From Schizosaccharomyces osmophilus (taxonomy: Eukaryota; Ascomycota; Schizosaccharomycetes; Schizosaccharomycetales; Schizosaccharomycetaceae), in contig NC_079238.1 of assembly GCF_027921745.1 (NCBI RefSeq), positions 3,596,001 to 3,660,000 of the forward strand: DNA of 64,000 bases, given 5' to 3'. Of this stretch, positions 1 through 9,673 are shown piece by piece. The translations under genes and the position numbers were made by a program. The first letter of the stretch is position 1, and each line of letters opens with the position of its first letter. The notes under the pieces were generated by a model, which was given only the letters and a program-made list of their open reading frames with translations, was not told the origin of the DNA and made no database searches.

Positions 1-2
1 AT

Positions 3-869
3 ACAATTCCATTTGGAGGTCTTGGTATAATTAGTGGTTTGCTTGCTGACTATGAAACTCAAAATACCATAACTGCTTCCATGTGGTTAGACCATGTAAA
101 TAAAATGGACCTGTATTATTCAGATGATGCAGCTGAAGTCTCCTCCTTTTTCGCAGCCAAAAATCAACAATGCGGTTATACAGAAGTTTTGGAAAGAATG
201 CAGTTCCCTGTCGAACAATCCCCGATTCCTAAACCTCAGGTCAATTTAACCAATTCTTTTTCAAAGAGAAAGCGTCAGGCCGATTCTGATTCTAGTAATA
301 TCCAAGAAGCGTTCCAAATGATTACAGACTGTGATACATATACGCTTACAGACTTTTTATTGTATTTGAAGAATCATTGCATGATTACCTATGATATAAC
401 GCTTGACTGCAGCTTTAACAGCAACAACGATCCTCTAACGACTTACTTAAACCGAAAGGATGTTCAGCAACAGTTACATGCCACTCGTGTTGAATCAGCA
501 CTGACATCTTCAAAGGGGATTTTTGGAAACGGCTGCAATTATGATGTTTATGGAGAGATTGTTAAACACGGGGCTCCTTCTATATTAGAGGAAGTTGTTC
601 CTGAGTTGGTACAAAATAACAAGGTGTCATTTTTAGCCGGTGCTCTAGACTTTCAAATTCTTTGGACTGGTTCATTGTTGGCATTACAAAATACAACTTG
701 GAATGGATGGCAAGGATTTCAAGAAACCCCGGATTTAAATTCACCTTCTGGATTCACATTAAATGAGCGAAATCTTGCTTTTACACTGTCAAACAATGTG
801 GGTCATATGGCTCCAAGCAAAGATCCGGCTATGGTCATTGACTGGCTCCAAAAAACATTACTTGATTAA
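3..869 (+). CDS. sxa2: Serine carboxypeptidase, S10 family (Sxa2-like), 5'-truncated by window edge
   Basis: The frame is open from the first bases to a TAA at 867-869, so this is the C-terminal 288 residues of a longer protein (S10 enzymes are usually about 500). Seen: a catalytic-Asp region (GALDFQILWTG) and the catalytic-His region (NVGHMAPSKDPA) near the end. The catalytic Ser lies outside the window. In the Asp loop the family's usual first Asp is Ala, but the second, which I take as the catalytic one, is kept. A basic stretch (SKRKRQ, bases about 256-275) could be a Kex2/Krp1-type processing site. No membrane segment follows the His, unlike Kex1. Sxa2 is a secreted carboxypeptidase that inactivates the mating pheromone P-factor. 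Its place next to cox4 and the mutase gene matches S. pombe sxa2; another S10 paralogue is possible. Confidence 0.75.
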   Translation, partial: TIPFGGLGIISGLLADYETQNTITASMWLDHVNKMDLYYSDDAAEVSSFFAAKNQQCGYTEVLERMQFPVEQSPIPKPQVNLTNSFSKRKRQADSDSSNIQEAFQMITDCDTYTLTDFLLYLKNHCMITYDITLDCSFNSNNDPLTTYLNRKDVQQQLHATRVESALTSSKGIFGNGCNYDVYGEIVKHGAPSILEEVVPELVQNNKVSFLAGALDFQILWTGSLLALQNTTWNGWQGFQETPDLNSPSGFTLNERNLAFTLSNNVGHMAPSKDPAMVIDWLQKTLLD

Positions 870-1322
870 ACTCAATTCTCTAATAAGGGCTAAAAGTTGT
901 AAAACTATTATGTATAATTTATTCCTAATGCTGTTCCAAGGGTTTTTGTTTACCAAATCGGTTCAGTGATTTAATTCCCTCTATGATTGTGATTAAACGT
1001 TATGAAAATGTTTTGTTGAATGTTACTGATTTAATTAAGTTATATTAATAAAGAAGTTTGGTTACTATATCTGGATGATTCGTATTGTATGATTTCTAGC
1101 AAAGTAAGATCAATTGATTACAGGAGGAGAATCAAAGTCAGTTTTCGGAAAAAAAAGTTAGACAAAATGATTAACAGTGGTAAGTTGTTGATCATAACAA
1201 TGGTCAATACGTAATGAAAAGACTACAAGGACTTTATCAACAAGTTAATGAATGCAAGAGAATAAAAAAAGTAATGGATATTATAACTACTGAATAATAG
1301 CTGCAGTAAAAAAAAGGAACGA
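870..1322. other. Convergent 3' intergenic region, sxa2 / cox4
   Basis: AT-rich sequence between two converging genes. It should hold both 3' UTRs and poly(A) sites, for example the AATAAA-like stretch near 1047. I see no ORF or RNA gene. Confidence 0.5.
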
Positions 1323-2096
1323 TTAATGATGAGATGCGTGAGGATCACCATTGTACTTCAATTTGTAGACAGAACCACATTCGGGGCAACGGCGAGGCTT
1401 TTGCTCGTTGACAGTCATCCAAACCAAATCGTGAGAGCCAGAGGGACTTCCACTACAGCCAACGTGACGGAAGGGATCAAGAGAAGTGACAATGATAGGT
1501 TCATTTAATGTTCCTTTACGGGAAGCATCCAGAGGCTTCATATCGAAAGCATCTTGACCAGCCAATTCGGCCAAGAGTTCCAAACGTTCCAAACCAGTGG
1601 CTTGTTCAATATCAGTAGGAACTTCGCCTTCATGGCCACCAGGGCCGATCAAATCAGAAGCCTCTTTAGCACTGGCAAGCTCTTGAGCGGCGGACTTTGT
1701 AACTAAGGAAAACTAGTTAGTACCATATATCCTCTTTTCACAGAAAACGCGGTTTCCGCAGAAGAAGACAAATAGAGAAACATATATAGAGAAACTACAG
1801 CATATAGCGATGGGATTGAAAGAAAAAAGTCAGTCGAAAGAAAACCATCAAATGGAAATTGAAGGCATCTACAAGGCAAGGATAAGAAGGGGGGAAATTA
1901 CGATGTGTTTATTCATTTTATGTCTTCTTCATTCGGAGATAATTAGCGTTCCGGCAAACAATCACGTACTTTCTTGATTATTGTTACGACGAAAAGCAGT
2001 AAAAGAAAGAGGTCGGTAGGATGGAACAGAAGCTTGAAAAGAACGGAAGCAAGCTGCTCTTCGAATAAAACCAGTTCTCAACATCCTAGAAATCAT
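1323..2096 (-). CDS. cox4: Cytochrome c oxidase subunit 4 (subunit Vb family)
   Basis: Zinc-binding nuclear-encoded subunit of mitochondrial complex IV, in the matrix-facing part of the enzyme. Two exons: 2096-1970 and 1702-1323. The 267-base intron has a GTACGT donor, a TACTAAC branch and a TTAG acceptor. The spliced protein is 168 residues, close to the roughly 164 I remember for S. pombe. Exon 1 encodes a mitochondrial presequence (MISRMLRTGFIRRAACFRSF) rich in Arg and Ser with no acidic residue; a second ATG at 2084 could also serve as start. The C-terminal half has the family signature RHVGCSGSPSGSH, then RRCPECGSVYKL, giving the conserved zinc cysteines. The tail is His-rich. Confidence 0.95.
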
Positions 2097-3457
2097 TTCA
2101 ATGGGCTTTCAGCTAAATTCGAGGAGATGGGGGATAGTAGGTTGTGGTAGTACATGGACTGCTACGGATAAGTGACCACCAAAAATGGTTTCTTTTCACA
2201 GACGAAAGTAAGAAACTGGAACGGAATATAAAATCGAAAGTAAAAATTATTTCATCCTATATTGCTATTCTTTGATTGAGTTAGAAAAACATAGCAAAAT
2301 TGGAAACAGGTTTCCTACCGTTAAAGATAGATCCTTTAATTTTTTAGAATCAAGAGAAAGAAGCGAAATAACAAGAATCCTGTTATAAGAAGAACTTCTT
2401 TTCTTTCAAGTCTCTAGCTTGTAGAAGATAAATTTGTCTATTTAGTATAATAAAACGATATCCGTAACCTGAATTTGTTACCAGATGAATGATAATATAT
2501 TACAGAAAACTTTTCTTTCAGCTTTCCTTAAAGGACAGTAATTAATAAAAAATAAAACAAAAACCTGTTCATATGTATTAATCAGATTTTTGTAGTAGAA
2601 TTGCCAACAAATCGGTAGAACGAATCGCAAAGGAAGCTTTCAGCAAGATTTGTCTAATCCACTTCACTTTTGGCTGTGTCTGCTAATTTTTTGAGCATCG
2701 AGTTACTTTACGAGCTATGATCTCAATTTCAATTAAGAATAGCAAAAGAAAAGATTGTCCTTCTTGATTTTAGCATGATAAAAATAATTTACAAAGTGTA
2801 GCGCCTAATATGATATTGATACCTAATACTTTAATACCTTATGAAACAAAAGTGTCGCTTCCTTTTGGAGCAAACTGACTTCCTTAAGTTTGATTTGAAT
2901 TCTTATTAATTTGAAGAAAGAGCTTTCTCCAGTGGGTTTTCCTACCTTGACAGAAGGAATAGAAAAGCAACGAAATCTGATACTACGATATGATGCATGT
3001 TGATGTTTGGTTCCGATGATTTGTTGGCCTCTTTTGATCTCAATTTGTTCATTTGATTTTATTACAAATTCAAATTTAGTTTCATATACTCATGCAATAC
3101 AATCCTGGCGCCTTTCATACAGCCGACGATCTACAAGTGTATTGACTATTAGCACGCAATGTCTCGCAAGCTATCGCTATATATTCCCCAGCTAGAAAAT
3201 GCAGATTATATTCCTTTGTCTCCATACTAGTTCTATTGTTGGACGCAAGTGTATCTGCTTATAAGAATAAGAAAAGCAAATAGAACTTACTTTTCCCTAC
3301 TCTCTTGCAATTGTGAAACCACACTCTCACTTAAACAATTCACAGGTTGAACTTGACTCGTAGTGTTTGCGATTGCCGCTAGAAAATACTTACCAAAGTT
3401 CGCAGCTTTAGACTTGATATTTCATTAAACTTTTCAAATTAGATACGCTGAGTAGCA
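2097..3457. promoter_or_regulatory. Divergent promoter region, cox4 / mutase-like gene
   Basis: 1.36 kb without a credible gene. It must hold the promoters and 5' leaders of two divergent genes. A 62-codon ORF at 3007-3195 has no protein-like features. A TATAAA lies at 2229-2234. The region is long for this genome, so an unannotated non-coding transcript is possible but not shown. Confidence 0.4.
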
Positions 3458-5326
3458 ATGTCTGATTCAGAGGACGAAGTACTTCATGAGATTGTTGCTG
3501 AACTAGTACGTGAATCTGATAAATTCCCGAAAACATGTCCTACTCAAATACATTATAACATCGGCGGATACCGTGCAAGGTATTTTACAACTTTTATATG
3601 TCCGTTATTCTAACGCTTTTGATAGCATGGAGTTTCTCTCAAGTGCTGCCTTTCGAATAGGAATCATTGCAGCCATTTTGTCTGCAAAATTACATTCACA
3701 ACCAGTTGGAGGTATGCGATTCATTTTTCTTTTTCCTGTATACATATTACTGACAAAATACAACAGTCATGATTACTGCTTCTCATATTGCACCTGCGGA
3801 AAATGTTTTGAAAGTCGTAAACGTTTTGAGCAGCTATGATACGCAAAAGTGGGAAGGGTATTTAGACCAAGTTGTAAATGCTGATTCCGCAGACGAACTT
3901 ACCGTCTGCCTTTCCTCTGTTTTTAAAAAATCTCAAATACCAGCAGAGAAAAATGCCCAGGTATTTGTAGCTTATGATACTAGGTACGAAATCTGCAATC
4001 ACGTTCGCTCTTATCGTTACTAATCATACAGGACATCTTCAAAACACTTAGTCGAACCTGTGATGGCTGCTGCTAAAGTATTGCAAGCACGGTGCGTAGA
4101 TTATCATACTCTCAGCACTCCACAATTGCATTATATTGTGAAATCTACTCCCCTTTACAATACCGCCGACAGCATTGGTGCACCTACCGAGGAAGGCTAT
4201 TTCCATAGGCTTTCTGAAGCCTTCCATTCCTTGATGGCCTCTAGACAAGTACGTCCATCAATCGTCGTTGATGCTGCAAATGGAGTCGGTGCAGTCACAC
4301 TGAAAAAGCTCATGAAAGAGGTTAATCAGAACTTCCTACAAGTAGACATTGTAAACGATCATATCAATTGTACCCAGGAATTAAATACCACGGTAATTAC
4401 TTTTTGCTTTTCTTTACATGTTTATTAACCTCGAATTTTTAGTGCGGAATTGATTATGTCCTTAATCAACAGAGACCTCCTCCTAACATTTCCGTACAAA
4501 AAGACGTAAAATACGTCTCGTTTGATGCTGACGCCGATCGACTTTTGTATTATTTTAGTGGCTCTCGTAGTTTTCATATCCTCGACGGAGATAAAATTGC
4601 CTCATTATTTGCACTTTACTTATTAGACTTGATCCGTGCTGCCGGTTTGCAGTTGCAGCTTGGACTTGTGCAAACGGCATACGCAAATGGAGCCAGTACG
4701 TCGTACATTCAGAAAACATTGAAAATTCCAGTAACATGCGTTTCTCCTGGCCTAAAAAATTTGCAATGGGCCGCACAAGCTTATGATATCGGTATATATT
4801 TCGAAGCCAACGGTCACGGATCAATTTTGTTCTCTCCTTCTGCTTTGTCAGTTATTAATACCCACGAAGTCTTATCTCCCGCTCAGTTTAATGCTATAAA
4901 AGCCCTTAAGTCTGTAATTCAGCTTGTAAACCCTGCTTGCGGTGACGCCCTAGCAAATATGTTACTGGTTGAAGTTATCCTGGCATACAAGAATTTCTTT
5001 TTAAGAGAGTGGAATCATATTTTTGCTGAAACCCCTAGTCGCTTAATTAAATGCGAAGTTCCTGATCGTTCCATATACACAACTGCGGATGCAGAACGCA
5101 AGTTGATAACGCCTGAAGGATTACAGCAAAAAATAGACGCGTTGGTTGCAAAATATACAAACGGAAGAGCTTTTGTAAGGCCTTCAGACACAGAAAATGC
5201 TATACGGTACGTAACGTTTATGTCGTATTTTCCCTTGCTAATAAATAATCCAGTGTGTATGCTGAAGCTAGCACCAGAAGTGAATCAGAGGATTTAGCTC
5301 TCCGGATTGTTGAGCTTCTTCAATAG
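3458..5326 (+). CDS. Phosphoacetylglucosamine mutase-like protein with altered catalytic loops
   Basis: Six exons: 3458-3579, 3626-3711, 3767-3983, 4032-4392, 4443-5206, 5254-5326. Together they give 540 residues, the usual length of AGM1/PGM3/Pcm1 enzymes, which turn GlcNAc-6-P into GlcNAc-1-P for UDP-GlcNAc and chitin/glycan synthesis. Alignment by eye to human PGM3 is collinear throughout (LSTPQLHYIV, QTAYANGAST, YFEANGHGS, TTADAERKLITPEGLQ). The four active-site loops differ from consensus: YGTAGFR is YNIGGYR, TASHNP is TASHIAP, FDGDADR is FDADADR, and RPSGTE is RPSDTE. The phosphoserine Ser and the metal-ligand Asp residues remain. Best placed as the orthologue of S. pombe SPAC1296.01c, one of two such genes there; the other would carry standard activity. 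Introns are 46-55 bases with consensus ends. Confidence 0.85.
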
Positions 5327-5841
5327 TTACAACTAAAGTTTAAAGGAAATGTATTTCCTATCATTTATGGTTTATGATTAATGGATTGTGAAAATGCAAA
5401 AAGATGTTGAAATCACTGAATGCAAGATCATACAAAATTGTGTTTTCGTAATGATAATAGTACTGTTTTTATTATATGTTGGTTAGGATATGGCGAGTAT
5501 AATTTCTTAAATGAGTAGCAGCATTCAATGTTTGTTTGTTTATATTTTGCATGTTGTTGTTACAGCCATGACTTGTAACGCCGAACTAATCCTGTTTTTT
5601 CTCTAGCAACAGCAACAAAAGTATTCTTATTCGATTTAAACTCGCAGTTTGTATCAAATTCCTACCTTGAAAGTTCAATATTTATAGAGGTTTAAAACAT
5701 ATTTACCGCTTTAAGAAAAACGACTGCATCTGACCGTTTCGAAACAAAGCGTAGGACAATAATCTCTTTAAGAAAAATTATTATGAAAACATTAAAAAAT
5801 CTTACAAAAGAGCACTGTTAACCAATTAACTTTACCTTAAA
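5327..5841. promoter_or_regulatory. Intergenic region upstream of atf31
   Basis: 515 bases: the 3' UTR of the mutase-like gene, then the atf31 promoter. It contains a forkhead/FLEX-like site at 5533-5543, listed separately, and an A/T-rich leader close to the ATG. Confidence 0.45.
5533..5543 (-). promoter_or_regulatory. FLEX/Mei4-like forkhead site upstream of atf31
   Basis: On the minus strand the bases read ATAAACAAACA, one mismatch from the FLEX element GTAAACAAACA bound by the meiotic forkhead factor Mei4. It lies about 300 bases before the atf31 ATG. As I recall, S. pombe atf31 is induced in middle meiosis, which would fit. A match this short in AT-rich DNA can arise by chance. Confidence 0.4.
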
Positions 5842-6513
5842 ATGGCGAGCAATCAAGGCAACTTGGCTGCTACTCATGAATCAGCAGAATTATCTAGCCA
5901 AGCAATGAACAAAAACGAAGTAAATTCACCATCTTATGCTCAGCACTTTGAGAAAGAAAATAAGTACAAGCCATCCCCGGCCTTTACCCAATATTGGACA
6001 AATCAACTTGTTTGGGAGAAGTGCCAGAAGTTTAACACACCTGTTTTTAATAGCTCTCCTTCTCCTCTAACTTCTCATGAGTTAAGATATGACTATGAAA
6101 ATGACTCTGGTTCCAATTTAAGCCCTCCGAATAGTCCCAGTGCTAGATCTGATAGTTCCACAAGCGAAAGATTTTCTCGAGAAACTAGTTATTTTGATAC
6201 ACCAACAAAAAAGTCATCTGGAAAACAAGGAGAGGAATTTCCAACTACCAAGAAGGCCAGAAATAGAGAGGCAGCTCATAAGTGCAGGGTAAGAAAGAAG
6301 AGACATATAGATGATCTACAGAAGCGAACTAAACATTATACGACGGAGAACAAGTCTCTTTTGAAGGAAGCCAACAGTCTCAGAGAGGAAATCGTTCGGC
6401 TTAGGATGCTTATCATGGCTCATAGAAAATGTCCGGTGACCGCTGCTTGTGATAAAACACTCGTGATGATGGGTAAAAAACCAGTTTCATCTTCTGATAT
6501 CCCTCAAGAGTAG
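5842..6513 (+). CDS. atf31: bZIP transcription factor Atf31-like
   Basis: Single exon, 223 residues. The C-terminal half carries an ATF/CREB-type basic region (KKARNREAAHKCRVRKKR; the invariant Asn and Arg are present), followed at once by a heptad zipper running through LQKR, LLKE, LREE and LRML. The N-terminal half is Ser/Asn/Pro-rich with no recognised domain. Size separates it from the larger Atf1, Atf21 and Pcr1 classes and fits Atf31 (about 209 residues in S. pombe). Position between the mutase-like gene and rdh54 agrees. Atf31 is a meiosis-linked nuclear DNA-binding protein. The stop lies inside the end of rdh54 on the other strand: the two coding regions overlap by 10 bases. Confidence 0.85.
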   Translation: MASNQGNLAATHESAELSSQAMNKNEVNSPSYAQHFEKENKYKPSPAFTQYWTNQLVWEKCQKFNTPVFNSSPSPLTSHELRYDYENDSGSNLSPPNSPSARSDSSTSERFSRETSYFDTPTKKSSGKQGEEFPTTKKARNREAAHKCRVRKKRHIDDLQKRTKHYTTENKSLLKEANSLREEIVRLRMLIMAHRKCPVTAACDKTLVMMGKKPVSSSDIPQE

Positions 6514-9500
6514 GCTTTGTACATGAAGCAATTTATGAATTTTTCATCTTGCGGAATGAGACGACTTACCCCAGATTCGTAAATTTCCGAAATTTGAAAA
6601 ACCCAGTTCCAGTCACGGAATGCATTGGCTATGGAAATTAACTCCTAAAAGGTTAGTATGAAATAACTTAGGAGACACATACATATTGTGGCACCTGGTA
6701 TTCTGATGCTTTCTTCCACGTGCTACTAGTATTGTCCTCCGATAACGACACTGTGTTATGAGTACGTTCAGAATAATTATCATCACTATTCTCAGACTGT
6801 AAAGAACTTCTTTCTTGGCATATAAGACTTGATTTATGCAGTAACTGGTTTATCAAACAAGCCTCATTATCATCATATGTAAATAGTTCCCTCAAATCAT
6901 CCGAAGCAAAACAGTTTTGTCTTTGGCTTTCATCAGAATCCTTTCGGGGTTAGTATTATAAAAGTACCGAAAGAAAATGTATTTATAACTTACAAGGAAT
7001 GAATCCGATAAGCCTTGTTTCGTGTTCTGTCGGATATATATGCGTTCATCGAGCATACCAGCGCTTCAATTTAGTTAATAGTTAATATAAAAAGGAGAAT
7101 ATCTTACCTTAGCAATATGTAAATTCCGGTAGAATTTCTCTGACCGGTCCGGTATATTCGGGAGAGAGCCTGCAAATCTTGCGCTGGGTTCCAACCTGAT
7201 CAAAATTAATAAATGCGAAAAAAATTCATACGTACTGGGTTCATAAAGGACAAGTCTACTTGCTCCTGTAAGATTAAGTCCACATCCACCTGCTTTACTA
7301 GATAGTAGAAGAACAGCTAAATGCCTTAGTAATTGCACGTCAAATAAGCTTCTTACCCGTCTCATGAAAGCTCGATTTATTGAATTTGTCAACAAGGTTA
7401 CCCCGTTCTGAATGTGGCGTACTTCCAAGTAATGTCAAATATGGGAATTTTAACTCCGATAGTATTCTTTGTAAAAGTTTTAAAGTTTCAGTATACTGTG
7501 AAACAATGACGGTTTTAGCCTTCTGTGTCGAAAATAGTTCCAACAAAGATTTTACGACCTTTAATTTCCCAGACGAATTTAATAAATCTCCAAAATCTAC
7601 ATGCTAAATTGTCAGTCAAAGTATCTTCAAAACATACGTACCTCCGAATGTAACTTATTAATTAAAAGAGAGCTGTTACAGATTTGGCTTAAAAGTGATA
7701 ATGTAACCAAATGTTTTCCTTTCTTTTCCTCTTGACTATAGTTCTTATAGTTTTTCAGGGCTTCTTGGTAGCTTTGTTTTTGATTTGTAGTAGGGCTAAT
7801 GAACATCGCAATGTCATCTATCGGTTAGCAAAGGTTTGAGGGACTGTACGTACGTCTAGGGGGAAGATGTTTGGCAAGCACACTCGTTTTTCTTCGAAGG
7901 ATGAAATCTTTGGTATATTCCAGTAACTGAAAACTATGTTAGTAGGGTATAAGGTTACTTTTCATACCCTATTTAACCTTGCATTTCCCAATTCTTGATC
8001 TCTTTCGGTTGCAAACATGACTCTACTTCTAATTATAGGTTTTTCGAACTGATTTTTGAAAGATGAAACGCTTCCTAGCAATCCAGGAACAAGAAAATTG
8101 ACCATTGAGTAAAACTCCATCAAATCTACTTGTAAGCAAAATCTCTCAATCTTTTATAAAATACCATTTTGCATTGGAGTTCCAGTCAATAACAGTTTTC
8201 TTTCGATTTTTAGTTTATGCAGGACAATCCAAGCTTGACTTTGCATGGATTTCAATCGATGGGCTAAACAAGTTCAGTTAATATATAAAAAACGGTTAAA
8301 GATACCTTCGTCACAAACTAGCAAGTCAATTTTTCCGGGGAGAGTCGCTTTGCGAAGACAGCAGCAAGCCTAATTTTGGTTAGTTTCTTGTAATAATTGC
8401 CAAAGGTTAAAAGTTTCATACCATTTCATAACCTATAATCAATATAGAATAATTTCGATTGCGAAAAAACTCTTCAAAGTCTGCTTGACTTTTAGCTATA
8501 CACACATGTATGCGTTCACGGCCGAGCCACTTATAAAACTCATCATGCCAATTCTTCGGGTTAGAAATAAAAAAAAAGAAAATATATATATATGTTGTAC
8601 CTGTAAAAGAGTGACTGGAGTCACAACCATAGCATTCTTAATCGTTGTATTTTGGCTTGCCTGATAGTTTTGTTCTTTAACCCAGTTGTTAGTTTTGACC
8701 AATTCACGTGTAGCATACTCAATAATGTCCAGATAACTGTTATTGTTTGTAACGTTTTACCCAGTCCCATTTCATCTGCTAATATAGCGCAACGGCCGTA
8801 TTTGTTACTAATTCCTGTTAAGCTATTGTAGAGGAAACAAATTCCTTCGCGTTGGTGCGATTGTAAACGCTTGCTCAGAAACGCATCCACGACGACATCG
8901 ACGTGTTCCCTGAAAGATTAGTAGGGATACTTATAGGATTTTTGGTGCATACTCGTCATTCCATAGGATCGGTCTTTGCATCACTAAAGATCCAGCAGCG
9001 CTTGGATCATGTCTTGGCTGTTGTAAGGCTCGCGGCTTGCGCGGCAATTTCGATGTCTGACTAACTGGACTTTGAAAGGAGACCTTCTTTCGCGACATGT
9101 AAGTATCTGGCAGATGCACATCATTCAATTGGTGATTAGATAGACATCCGTTATTGAAATCTTCCCTAGACATCATCTTTTCGACCTGTACTCTCGTTAG
9201 TTCAATTTAATAATCTAAGAACAGGTCTATGTAAACCACTTATACAAACACTCGTACAGTTATCTCTTTTCCCCCCACACGAAACATATCGCCTTCATCA
9301 AACGAAAAGTCACGAATAGCGCTACTTCCAATTCTAGCATGAACAATTAGCATGTACGATTTGCAACGACTGCTAAGTACTTTGACCAATCCGCATTATA
9401 AAGAGTATAATTACTTCCTTCACGAACCAAATAGCCATCTCCTTCCCAAGTTTTATGTTTTTTCATAGTTATTTTTCGCCTGCTTTGTTAACTTTATGTT

Positions 9501-9673
9501 TCATTTCAAAGGATTTACCAGAGAATGGTGCAGTAGATTGGGTCTTTTGTAGCCTCATTTGATTCATTTTCCGTTTTACTATTTGATGAATCAGTGGTTT
9601 GAACTGAATTGATTTTAACCGTGTTTATGTCTTTTTCAACTAAAGGTGATTGAAAGGTTCCTTTTCGCTTCAT
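6504..9673 (-). CDS. rdh54: Rad54-family SNF2 DNA translocase Rdh54/Tid1
   Basis: ATPase that works with Rad51/Dmc1 in homologous and meiotic recombination. I resolved 18 exons (high to low): 9673-9519, 9479-9381, 9333-9258, 9185-8953, 8909-8719, 8674-8601, 8553-8422, 8369-8306, 8263-8165, 8125-7968, 7926-7854, 7817-7642, 7603-7357, 7316-7236, 7195-7108, 7063-6994, 6940-6683, 6644-6504. They give 804 residues (about 811 in S. pombe), and all phases agree. Motifs in order: [13 protein letters not shown] (Walker A), CDEAHRLKS (motif II, split by an intron), [44 protein letters not shown] and [10 protein letters not shown]. The usual DPDWNPA box reads EPSWNPA. The N-terminal [18 protein letters not shown] segment is typical of Rdh54/Rad54B. 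The last exon and stop are the least certain. Confidence 0.9.

Noticed and set aside
3007-3195. 62-codon plus-strand ORF in the cox4-mutase spacer
   Set aside because: No family features, ordinary chance length in AT-rich DNA, and no splice partner I could find.
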